Assembly (NCBI GenBank): GCA_020746995.1
Contig: JAGPXD010000007.1
Location: forward strand, 1,488,001 to 1,552,000
DNA: 64,000 nt
Direction: 5' to 3'
DNA from: Plectosphaerella cucumerina
Taxonomy: Eukaryota > Ascomycota > Sordariomycetes > Glomerellales > Plectosphaerellaceae
Below the pieces are notes generated by a model. It saw nothing but the letters and a program-made list of their open reading frames with translations. It made no database searches and was not told the DNA's origin. Positions 52,031 through 62,300 of this stretch are shown in pieces; positions within the stretch are counted from its first letter, which is position 1; every line of letters begins with the position of its first letter. Position numbers and translations under genes: made by a program.

Positions 52031-53129
52031 TTAGATACCAGTGGCCTCCCTGTAGAACGTAAGGCTCCGGTTCGCGCCGCCGGTGCAGAACATCTCGCTC
52101 CGGACCGTCTTGGGCAGCCACTTGACCGACCACAGCGGCTTGTCCGTCTCGCTGTGGGTGGCGACGCAGGCGCTCCGGTCCACCGACCACACCTTGACCT
52201 TGCCGTCCATGGCGCCGCTGAGGAGGTACTCGCCGGTGTCGCTCCAATCCACCGAGGTGATCCAGGACGCGTGGCCCGTCAGGTTGCCGACGTGCTCGCC
52301 GTGCTTCATATCGTAGAGGGCGATGACTGAGGCATCTCCTGCCGCCGCCAGGCGAGAGCTTCCTGGGGAGAAGGAGACGGTGCGCACGGGCTTCGCGAGG
52401 CCTGGGTGGGTTAGCAGAGGTTACTCCCTGAAGGACGAGCTTCTTACCAGCAAGCGAGTAGAGAAGTCTGCCCGTCTCGTTGTTGAAGACGTAGACAGCA
52501 CCGCTGTGGTGTCCGCTCGCCGTGAGCCTGCCGTCACGGCTAAGGTCGACACTGATACCAAAGCTTCCCGCGCCGCCGCTCCCCGTCTCGTACTCCTGGA
52601 TCTTGGCTGGCTCGGCGCCGCTAACGTCCCAAACATTGATCCGTCCGTCGAGCGTGGTGCCAGCCAGGAAGCGGCCGTCCTCGCTGAGCGCAATGGCCCA
52701 GACTTCGCCTGCATTGGCGGCCTGCTTGACCTGTGTGTGCAGCTTCCACTCGCCCGTCTCTTTCGTCACGGCCCAGACCTTGACCTCTCCGCCAAAGCCG
52801 GCACTCGCCGCTATCGCACCATTCCTGGAGGTCGAGATGTGGTGGCAGCCCAGCTTGTGCGCGCCGCTTATCGATTGGATGATCGGGTAGGTCTGGTCGG
52901 TGGTGTCGTGGACATGGATTGTTGACGAGCCGCTGCCGGAGAGGAGGGCTCTCGGGGTGGTGGCCACGGCGAAGATGTCTGCTATGTGGGCTGAGGAGAT
53001 TTAGCCGAGATCGGGACTGACAGGGCGCGAGGGGCTTCACCGTTATCCACGGTGTGCGTGGTGAGGTATTGCTTGGACTGGGACCGTCAGCGGGGGTTCG
53101 ACCAGCGATGACGATGGACGACTTGCCAT
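52031..53129 (-). CDS. SKI8: Ski8/Rec14 WD40 protein of the Ski complex
   Basis: Four coding exons: 53127-53129 (the ATG alone), 53041-53077, 52448-52990 and 52031-52401, 317 residues. Introns: 53078-53126 (49 nt, GC-AG type, donor GCAAGT), 52991-53040 (50 nt) and 52402-52447 (46 nt), both GT-AG. The product begins M-S-K-Q-Y-L-T-T-H, the usual start of fungal Ski8 proteins, then A-H-I-A-D-I-F-A-V. Seven WD-type repeats cover nearly all of it; clear units include S-G-S-G-S-S-T-I-H-V-H, I-N-V-W-D-V, A-L-Y-D-M and V-K-V-W-S-V. Ski8 binds Ski3 in the cytosolic 3'-to-5' RNA decay complex and, in meiosis, Spo11. Confidence 0.9.
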
Positions 53130-53573
53130 TGTGGCCCCACCAGAACGAAAGCACGAGATCGGTGGATGGAAGGGATGGTTCTCTTGATGGGCAGTCGAAG
53201 AGCCTCGTCGAAATAGACGAGAGGGCTGGTGCGCAGGGAAGATATGGAGTTGTTGGGGATTTGGGGGGTTTGAAGGTGTAGGAACGAAGCTGTCAGGGAG
53301 CTCGATGGCCCTGGAGTTTTTGGCGGGGTACCTGAGGTGCCGGTATGCAGCTTGGGGTCGTGCGCGGGGTACCGAGACACAGCAACACCACGCGCCTGCC
53401 TCTCACTGCGAAACATGCTGAATTCGACTTTGATACCTGGCCAGGCCTCTATTCTGATGTTCGCCCTGCCCAATTTATCAACCATATGATCAGAAACTGG
53501 CGCTGCCTCATACGTCGTAGGTCATCACCAAAAACAAATCACCGCCCACCATGATGGCAAACAGCAAAAGGGA
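53130..53573. other. intergenic region upstream of SKI8
   Basis: 444 bases between SKI8 and the minus-strand tRNA-Gln. No other gene seen. Confidence 0.5.
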
Positions 53574-53645
53574 AGGTCGAGCTGGGAATCGAACCCAGAT
53601 CGGCGGAATCAGAATCCGCAGTGATAACCATTACACTACTCAACC
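53574..53645 (-). tRNA. tRNA-Gln (CTG), minus strand
   Basis: A full cloverleaf read on the minus strand: acceptor GGTTGAG/CTCGACC with one T-G pair, anticodon stem GCGGA/TCCGC with anticodon CTG, and a T-loop TTCGATT. The trailer CTTCCCTTTTGCTG contains a Pol III stop run. Decodes CAG. Confidence 0.95.
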
Positions 53646-54627
53646 TGTTAATTGACCGTTGCGCCAGGCTCAGATCGTTGGATTCCGGACTTCGTGGTGG
53701 GTTGATGGGGCTCGGAACGCAGATTTTGCACGGGTTCGGGCCTCCGAGATGCCTCCATGGTGGGGCGCCGTGGGACCAGTGACACCAGGCATCGTGGGCG
53801 GCGGCGTGGGGTGGGACAAAGCAGTCTCCAGCTGGGAAGCTAGAGCCAGAGGATGGCAGGATGGGCCGTTGTTGGTGGTAACCTGGAAGTAAGTGATGTT
53901 GGAGTTCCGAGAGTCCGGATTTGCAGGCAGAGGATTGGGTCATTACCGGCAGAGCTTTGACCAGATGGACTATTAGGTGCTGGGAAGTAGGAGCATCTTG
54001 CATCGGGGACGTGGGAAGACGGGAACAAATCTGTCTGAGAAGGTAACAGCATGCCTTTTGCGACTGTTCGGCCCTGTCTTGCTGTGGTTTCAGCCGTTTG
54101 GATTTCAATGTCCATCGAGGAGATGTTCTTCAAACATCTCTAATAGCCAGCATCTGGATCACGTCTAACCACGATCAAGATCAGGACACTGCACTGTGGT
54201 AAGCATGCTAAGATTGAATTGCCCAAGGCACGCTGAAGGAAAGGACCTCAAGGCTTACTGTACTGGCGCAAAGCCCACTGGCACGGTGACTTCAAGTTGA
54301 TCTTGGGAGTGAACAAGTCAAAGGGGAGCTCAGATATACCCAGCCTCGGCGGTCAATTCTGGTCACCTTGACGACTCCTGGAAATTCGAAAGCACACTTA
54401 CATCCTCTCTTCTATAACAACTGCATTTACACAAGTCGGGTCCCTATGAACGAGAGATCGGAAACTGGACGATACGAGATCCACAGCACTTCTCCAGGCG
54501 ACCTTCAGCACCAGCTCCGCACGGCCCAGCCCCGAAACAGCCCAGGTTTTTACAACCGTCGAAAATTCCGCACGATATAGTCCGTCAGATCTCCGATTTT
54601 CGCATCCAATAGCTACAGCGGATTCAT
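53646..54627. other. intergenic region between two inverted tRNA genes
   Basis: About 980 bases. No coding sequence or RNA is recognised. Confidence 0.5.
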
Positions 54628-54699
54628 GGTTGAGTAGTGTAATGGTTATCACCGTGGATTCTGATTCCACTGATCTGGGTTCGATTCCCAGCTCGACCT
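54628..54699 (+). tRNA. tRNA-Gln (CTG), plus strand
   Basis: Same fold and anticodon as the minus-strand copy, with anticodon stem GTGGA/TCCAC. It differs at four positions, all transitions, two of which form a compensated stem pair (C-G to T-A). The trailer CTTCCCTTTTGCTG is identical to that of the other copy. Confidence 0.95.
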
Positions 54700-54903
54700 T
54701 CCCTTTTGCTGCCAAACCAGACAAGACCTCTTTTTGCACCCGACAAGACTCTGTTTAAGACAGGTGAATAGGAGACCACCCCTGTGTCTTGGGCGCAGCG
54801 AGTTAAGCATCTTGGGTGTTATCAAATCGCACAACACCGGGTCAAAAGAGAAATGAAGTCCAAACCATCATCATTACAGTCATTAAACTCCCAAAAACCC
54901 CTC

Positions 54904-57509
54904 CTACCACTCCTCCTCCATCCCCGCCGCCCTCTTCTCACCCACATCCCGAATCTTATCACTCAACACACTCCGTCCATACCTCTCCGCAACCTTGACC
55001 GCCGCCTCGACCATCCGCCCCGTCCGGTCCCTCATGAGCTGCACCATCTCCAGCGCCCTCATCCCCCTCTCCTCTCCCTCGCGACACTCCGCCGCCAGCA
55101 GCTGCAGCAGCGTCTTGTCGACCTCGAGCTCCATCCTCGCCAGCGCCGACCGCGACGCGTGCCGTCCCCCCTCGGGCGCGTGCAGCTCATCCGCCGCCGC
55201 GTCGCGCAGCTGTGCTGCCGCCACGGTGCCGAGCAGGAACGCCTGCTCGAGCTTGCGCGCCTCGGCATCGCCTCCGGCACGCTCGCCGTCCCGTTCCGCG
55301 TCGTCGTCTTCGTCCTCCTGCGCCAGCTTGGGCGGCTCCGACGTCAGGGGCACGGAGAAGTCAAACTCGGACAGTAGCGGTCGCGGGAAGTAGGGGTACT
55401 GGTCGCCGCCTTTGAGGATGATGCAGTGGAACTTGTTGTCCGCCACAGCAATCGGGTAATACGACTCGGTCTTGCGCCCGCCCGCGAGGCGAGGCAGGAG
55501 CTTGGTGTCGAGCAGAGGGATCCACGAGGCCTGCGACGGCCGCCGCCAGTGCAGGAGCGTGAGCAGCGTGCCTGTCGAGTCGTAGATGCAGGGGTCCTGG
55601 GAGGGATGTCAGCGAAGCTCAACGCACTGCATGGCAGGGAAAACGTTACCCCCTTGTCTGAGAAGAAGACGCTCTTCAGTGTCGCGTTTTCCGGCAGCGC
55701 GACTGTGTCTTCGTTCTGACAGATGACGTCCGACTTTACGTTCTCAATCGTGTAGACCAGCTTCGTGCTGCCGTCGCCGCCGACGGACCCGTTGCCCATG
55801 GTCAGGACGTAGTCCTTCCAGCTGGCGCAGGTGACCATGGGGCTGTTCTTGGGCCTGTACACCCTGTACGGGAGGCCGAAGAGCGAGTACACGCGCACGT
55901 AGTTTGCCGTCGTGGTGACGGTGATGAAGGACTCGCTCAGCGACATGGCCAGCACCGCCTCGCCCTTGGGCAGCTGGATGCGCCAGTCGTGCCGTTGCGT
56001 CCATGTCTCGTGCGGGCGGTACGCTATCGTCGCCGGCGCGTTCTCCTGCGGCGGGCTTGAGAAGAGCGTGCCGTGCTCGGTGAGGCACGCCTTGTCGTAG
56101 AGGTCGCCGTCGGTGAAGTGGAAGTCGCGATGGAGCTCGTGGTCGTAGAACTCGACCGTCACCGTGTTGTGGCCGTCCTGGTCGACGGTCCAGACGAAGC
56201 CGATCAGGTTCAGACAGAGGTATTTGCGGTTCCCCCGCCACGGCGTCGAGCCCGGCTGGAACGACTCGTGGTACTGCGGCTGCATGAGTTGCCGGCGCTT
56301 GGCCGCCACATCGAGCAGGCCGTCGTGCGGCCGCTTCAGCGAGTTGCCGGTGGTGTAGCCCGCACCGTCGTCGTCCACGACAAAATCGTCCATATCGTCC
56401 ACCCCCTCCATGCCGTCATCGTCACCCCCGTTGAGGAACGAATCCAAGCTTCCTAGCGATGCCCGCCGCGGCCTCTCAGGTATCGCGCCATGGCCATTGG
56501 CTTGTGGTCGGCGAAGGTTGGAAATCTCGGCGAGGGGATCGTGGATGAAGGGCGCAGGCTGCTTTGGCAGCTTGATGAAGCCTGCGAATTGCTCCGTGAT
56601 GAGTCCGGGGCAGATGTAGGCCGATCCCTCCAGGGTTGTGAAGGACACGAGGTTGTCCGTCGGGTGCCAGGAGATGTCGATGATGTTGCTATAGTCGTGC
56701 TTCTGGATGACGCTTTGCGTCTTGGTCTCCCAGATGATGAGCTTGGCGTCCTTGCCGGCGGTTGCCAGCATGGCGCCGTTGGGCGACCACGCGATGGCCG
56801 TGATATCGCCGAGGTGGCCGTTGGAAAAGGTCCGCTGCTTCTCCCAGTCGTTCTTGGAGACAACCTGGATGTCGCGTGTAGGGGTCGGCATGGCGAAGGC
56901 GCGCCCGTCGGGATGCCATATAGCTTTGGAGGAGACGTCGGAGTCAGTCTCGAGGGAGCCGATGATGCCATCGACCTTGTGGATGAGCTCGGGTTGGTCT
57001 GCCGTCAGGGAGTAGATGTAAACGATGCCGTCGGTGCAGGACACGGCGAGCATGCTGCCCTTGGGGTCGAAGGTGACGTGCTTGGCGGGTCGGCCATGGT
57101 CCTTGAGCGTCTTGACCTGCGAGTTGTCCTCGACGCCCACGACCTTGACGGTCAGCTCGTCGCTAGCGACGGCACACCACTTGCCGTCGGGGGAGAGGGC
57201 GACATCGCGGACGGGCAGCGAAGTGCGGATGATGAAGCGCTCGAAGAGCAGGGTTTCGATGGAGTAGACGCTGACGGTGCCGTCCTCGGATCCCACGATG
57301 AAGAAGTCGTCGGCAGCTGCGACGGCAACATTCTGCTCCTGGGATTCGTCAATGTTGGCGGGCTCGCCGTCGGAGCCGGTCTTGTAAAGTCGGATGGTAT
57401 TGTTGGAGCCGACGGTCACGAGGCGGGCACCGCTCGGCGTGTATGCGCATCTTGTCGTTCCAGAGGTATGCGCAGGCCGAGGCCTGGGTCTTGGTGCTGC
57501 GGTCGACAT
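54904..57509 (-). CDS. CTF4: Ctf4/Mcl1 (WDHD1/AND-1) replisome adaptor
   Basis: Two exons, 55650-57509 and 54904-55596, with a 53-nt intron (GTAACG...CCCAG), 850 residues. The start M-S-T-A-A-P-R is preferred: an in-frame upstream ATG (57660-57662) would read through the two MCB boxes. An N-terminal WD40 propeller occupies about residues 1-330 (V-G-S-N-N-T-I-R-L-Y, V-A-S-D-E-L-T-V-K-V, I-A-W-S-P-N-G-A). An acidic linker with K-R-P follows, then the SepB/second propeller at about 420-720 (T-P-W-R-G-N-R-K-Y-L-C-L-N), and a C-terminal helical bundle ending in E-E-E-W. Unlike animal WDHD1 there is no HMG box, as usual in fungi. It links CMG helicase to DNA polymerase alpha and supports cohesion. 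Confidence 0.93.
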
Positions 57510-57592
57510 GTTGGCTTCTCTGGTGCTATCGTCGGCAATGGGTTGGCAGAGAGGCGGTGGTGTTGGGCGGAAGTCTGGTCTTTGCTGGCGGG

Positions 57593-57608
57593 ACGCGTCT
57601 GGACGCGT
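57593..57608. promoter_or_regulatory. two MCB boxes (ACGCGT) upstream of CTF4
   Basis: ACGCGT at 57593-57598 and again at 57603-57608, each in the context GGACGCGTNTG-like, 10 bases apart. They lie 84-99 bases upstream of the preferred CTF4 ATG. ACGCGT is the MluI cell-cycle box recognised by MBF (Mbp1/Cdc10-type) factors that drive DNA-replication genes at G1/S. Confidence 0.65.
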
Positions 57609-57753
57609 TGGAGCAATTAAGCGTGGCAGTTTTGCGGCCAAGCGCGTTGAGTGCCCCGCCACCAGCGAACCAGCCGGCGGCAGATGACGGAAGCTTCAAA
57701 GTTCTTCGCTCACGGTCACCTCCAATTGAAGGCCCAGCTTTGTCGGTGACTGC

Positions 57754-57830
57754 TCATTGATTCAATGATATCAGAACATTTACTTCAAGCTTTGAAGTGT
57801 TCCTCTCGTCTACGTATTTTCCCCAATTGG
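57754..57830. promoter_or_regulatory. cluster of palindromes in the CTF4/WD40 divergent promoter
   Basis: Within 77 bases: TCATTGATTCAATGA (57754-57768, 7+1+7), ACTTCAAGCTTTGAAGT (57782-57798, 7+3+7) and CCAATTGG (57823-57830), the last presenting a CCAAT on both strands. The promoter region as a whole runs from 57510 to 58040. Confidence 0.5.
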
Positions 57831-58040
57831 TTTAGGCCCTAATATCCAACTTCATGTCTTCCAGACGTATCGAGAGCTCTGCTGACTCATCCAAACAACC
57901 ACGACTCCGTGCCCCGCGATGATTTGTGACCAACTTCACAGCAACCCCACGTCCACAGCTCAGATAGGGGCTCCAACACCATCGCGAGGAGAAATTCCCC
58001 CCAAATATCAGATTCACATAGCATCTTGGATCACTTCACC

Positions 58041-59349
58041 ATGGAGTCCTCCAACCCCGAACACTTCTTCGAGACCGAGTAAGCTCTCTCCTTCCTCCCA
58101 CCCCTCCACATACTCAACCACCTAGCGCCCAAGTCGCAAAGCGACACGCCCGGTCCCGAAAAGAAGGCAACACCTTCGGCAACCCCATAAAGGCCACCTC
58201 AAAGGTCCTCGCCGTCTTTCCCGACCCTACACAGCCACAGACCGTCTTCACCGCCGAGTCCGGCGGCCGCGTCGCCCGGTACAACCTCGAGGTGAGTGAG
58301 AGCTTTCGTCTCACCATTACCCCCCCCATGGTCTAGACTGACCTCCACTCCAGACGCGCACAACGGTAGGAAAGTACCAGGGCCCCAGCGTCCCCGTGAC
58401 CTGCCTCGCTATCGGCGGCAAGGACAGCAGCATCATCTTCGCCGGCTCCTGGGACAAGTCCGTCTGGTCCTGGGACCTAGCCACCCGCAAGCCCCTGCGG
58501 CGTTATGACGGCCACGCGGACTTTGTAAAGTCCATCGTGACCGGCCGTCTAGGCTCGCGCCACGTCCTGGTCAGCGGCGGCGCGGATAAGAAGATCCTAG
58601 TCTGGGACGTCGCCACCGGACGCCGCCTCTACGCCCTCAAGGACCCCCACACGACCATGATGTCCCTGCAATCCCTGGCCGTCGATCCCCTGCTTTCGAC
58701 GGCGGATGAGCTAGTTATCGTCAGCGCCAGCAGCGATCCCTACGTCCGCCGGTGGCGGTTGCGCCAGGACGGCGGCGAGCTGATCGCCGAGGAGCCCCTG
58801 AAGCCGGGCGAGGAGCGGGTCACCATCGAGGAGCACGAGACGAGCGTCTACAAAGTTTTGTTTGACGCCGCCGGAGACGAGGTCGATCTCTGGACGGCCA
58901 GCGCGGACGGTACAACAAAGTGCCTGTCCCGGGCGAAACACTTCACCACCGAAGACACCTTTGAGCACGGCGACTTTGTCAAGGGCCTCGCCGTCACGGA
59001 GACGTATGTCATCACCGGCGGTTTCAGCCAGGACGTCAAGGTGTGGGACAGGACTTCGGGCGCCCTGCTGTACACCATCTCGGCCCATTTCGACGAAATC
59101 ACCGATTTCGCGCTCGTTCGGGACGCCTCGGGCAGAGGGGACATTCTCTGCAGTGTCAGTATTGACTGCACCATCCGAACATGGCCGCTAAACAAGGCAG
59201 CTCTCGACGCGGCCGTGGAGGAGATCAGGAAGGCGGCGGAGACGGATGGGGAGGATGAGGAGGAGTCCAAGAAAAAGGAGGAGGCCGGGCCGGGTCTGAT
59301 GACGGCCGAGGAGGAGGCCGAGCTTGCGGCGCTGATGGACGATGATTGA
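58041..59349 (+). CDS. WD40-repeat protein, role not recognised
   Basis: Three exons, 58041-58078, 58126-58291 and 58354-59349, with introns of 47 and 62 nt (GTAAGC...CTAG, GTGAGT...CCAG), 399 residues. The start M-E-S-S-N-P-E-H-F-F has a good context (CACCATGG). The spliced protein shows WD-type strands: V-F-T-A-E-S-G-G-R-V-A-R-Y-N-L, I-I-F-A-G-S-W-D-K-S-V-W-S-W-D-L, V-S-G-G-A-D-K-K-I-L-V-W-D-V, I-V-S-A-S-S-D-P-Y-V-R-R-W, T-G-G-F-S-Q-D-V-K-V-W-D and I-D-C-T-I-R-T-W-P-L, enough for one propeller. The C-terminus is a Lys/Glu-rich tail ending L-A-A-L-M-D-D-D. I cannot assign it to a named complex. It shares a 531-bp promoter with CTF4. Confidence 0.85.
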
Positions 59350-62300
59350 GGACCGACGATGAAGGGGGAGGGGCTTGTCAGCAGTTCTATCGGCCGCAGT
59401 GCCTCGAAATGATCTGGCGGAATGATCTGTCCGAACTCACCCGGTGCCATCCTGAAGCCATCTGGTCTCGACATGAATTTGACAAATCGAGCCAACTCCG
59501 AGGCCGCACCTGGCCAAATCATGCCCGGCCCGGCACCTGAAAGAGGCCGTCGCCGGGAATTAGTTCCCCCAGGCCGGCAGATACATCAGACGTACATGTA
59601 ACTTGGCGCCAGCTGAAATGTCCATAATCATTCGCTGACTCGAACAGAACTGCGGAGGTTGATATCAAGAAGCGGATATACGTGGGGCGGCTCATTGCCC
59701 ACACGGGGAAAGGGATTTGCTTCAGGGGCAAGCACAGCTGCTGTTCGATCTGCCCGGTCGCAATCCAGTTTCCATGCTGTTCCGTGCAAAGCAGAAGACA
59801 GGGGCCCCTGGAGGTATTCTCGCCATACGAAGAGTGCTACTCCCCGCGGAGGCCGGAACAAACGGTGAGCAGTCGTCGCCATCCTTGCTGTGCGCTTAGT
59901 GTCACCGGACACTGATATGGAAGGGCTGAAACCTCGCCCAGGGCAAGCGAGGTCGGCGGCTTCAAGACCAGCATCTCCTGGTTGCCCTGCACCAATCGTG
60001 ATCTTCTTGTCCCATCTTTGCGTCAGTAGCAGCCCTCTCGGGTAACACAACAGGGACGCTGTGGCAGGCGATGTTCCAGAACCGGAGACGGGAAGCCGCA
60101 GCTTCTAGCTTCTCTTGAGATCACAAGAGAAAAGTACGCGCCACCACGTTCGTGCGAGGTTCAGCACCAGTCATGGTCCCATTCGAGGGACCTGCCCGGT
60201 GGCTGGCACGGCCTGTGGACGGACCTTGACAAGGTCTGGGGCGAAGTGACCGCACGAGCAGACCGGCGTCTCCTATAGATGAAGGCCGTTGGAGATGACA
60301 AACACGACTTGTGAGAGCTGACACCTGACGGAGCCCTTCCACACCGCCTCTTGACATCGGACGCCCAGAGCATGCCTTCACGACCTGAGTTGAACCAGCC
60401 CTAACGAGTGGGTAGTGAGGGGGGTTCCCAAGGACACGGATGAGACGGCACCTGAGCTCCCGCGGCAATTAGATTTTAGCAGTCGCCTCCTGCGACCCGA
60501 CGTCGTAAGGGTAGAAGGGGCGGGTTCATGAACAGAGCGAACTCTTGGCGAAGTGGTGCGACAAGACCTGGTCCCGTCCGATGAGAATTGCTCGGACGAG
60601 ACGGGACCACAGTGACAGCCCAACAACACCTTCGCGCGCGGCACAGGCGGCAAAAAGGGATGGGACAAACAAGTCCATCTCCCCCACGTCAACGACTCGC
60701 GCATGTACCGTCCGTGATCCTTAGCTGGCGCTTTGGCAAGCTGTGGAGAGGATGTGCCGCTATCTCGATGTCGAGGCCTCAACTTCCACACTGCCATCTA
60801 CTGGGAAGAGGAGCTAGACGGGCCGATGCTCCATCGGAATGAACGGAGTGTTCGAAGAGGCGAGATGTCGTGCAGCAACACGAAAAGGGGGGAGCGGCTG
60901 GGGAGACGAGTGGGTGGCCGCTCTCCACTGATGAGCGTCGCCCCTGGCGCGGATCCTGTTGATATGCAAGGCACACCCCGGCGGAGCGGTTGATCGGCGG
61001 GCTTGGGTTTTGCTGTGGGACGTTGAGTGTTGGCTGCCCGTGGTGGTTTAGAGGCGCCCAGATGAGGACATCCGCTGCTTCCCCAGTATCAAAGTGCGTT
61101 AGTGCGGCTTTTGGTGCTCCTTTTGGTGCTGAGGCGGGGGCAGAAAAAGCGAATTAGTCGCCGTGGAGGTGACCAGTGCGGCTGGGAGCCCGGCTGCTTC
61201 AGCATGGGTGCCAGCGCATGCGGGTAACTTTCTTTTTGCTTCTTCGTCGCTGATGGCGGTGACGAGGAGACCACAGCAGGGGCGGCGGTGGTTGTACGGG
61301 AATCTGGCTGGTTGGATGTGACGATGCCAGCAAAGACGCTGCTGTTTCATGGAGAGGTATGGGTGCCGGGCTGTTGGTGTTGTGAGCAAAAGCAATGTGA
61401 TGCGACTGGTCGACAGCTGTCACTCTGGGACGTGGGGGCTGGTATTCATCTGCCGTAGAGGATGAATGTCCGGGCGGCCGGCGTTGTTGTTGCAGAATAG
61501 GGAGGGAAGCAGAAGCCCCGTCGCCCCGCCTCGCGAGAAAAGACCGGCTGAAAGAAGCATCGTCGTCGACCTTGGGACGAGGGGCCCGATGTTGGAGTCG
61601 TGTCTTGGGAGCCAAGGGCGCGCGCGAGGGCAGATCGGGGGTCCAGCAAGGGCACCATGTGGTCCAACGCATTCGACGTAATGGCGCGTGCCGATCATAC
61701 GAGTAGGGATGCGACTCAGCCTAGGCAGTTCCCGCGATCAAAAGTCTGGTTGACGATGTCGAATAGAGAATAGCCAGACGGGCCCCATCGATTGCGGGCC
61801 GGCCATTGTCTCGAACCTGGAAGACGGACGTGGAGGAAACGGGGAGGAAAGGAACGGTAAGCGGAAGACGGACGGAGGTCGGAGGTTGGGAGGACAAGAC
61901 TGGGACGAGAGACGATGGCCCGGCTGATGAGCCGAAACAACCATCGGACATTCTGGTGCCATTTGGTGATGCTGGCGGCGACTTTGACTTCTGGTTAGGG
62001 ACCAGGCCAGTCCCAAGAGGTGAAAAGGGCGAGAGATGGCGCAGAGCCGTCGGCCCAACCAACCACCTCCCTTCGACCTTAGAGGCAAGATGCGAACACC
62101 GCCAGCATGCACTGGCAAGACTGGTTCGTTCCATGTCCTGGTGGCTGCTTCCCAAGTCGGGGCCCCTGGCTTCTGGTCCGGTCCTTCCTGCAGGTCCAAA
62201 GTGCGAAGGATGAGGCGAAGTGTGGGAGCAGGAAGGAGGCGCATCGTCAGTGGACCTTCAGGCGACGGAAGGTGACAGTGCAGGGAAGGAGCGACCCGCA

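Noticed and set aside
57510..57662. Longer CTF4 N-terminus from an upstream ATG
   Set aside because: The extra 51 residues are not WD40-like and would cover the two MCB boxes; the downstream ATG directly precedes the propeller.
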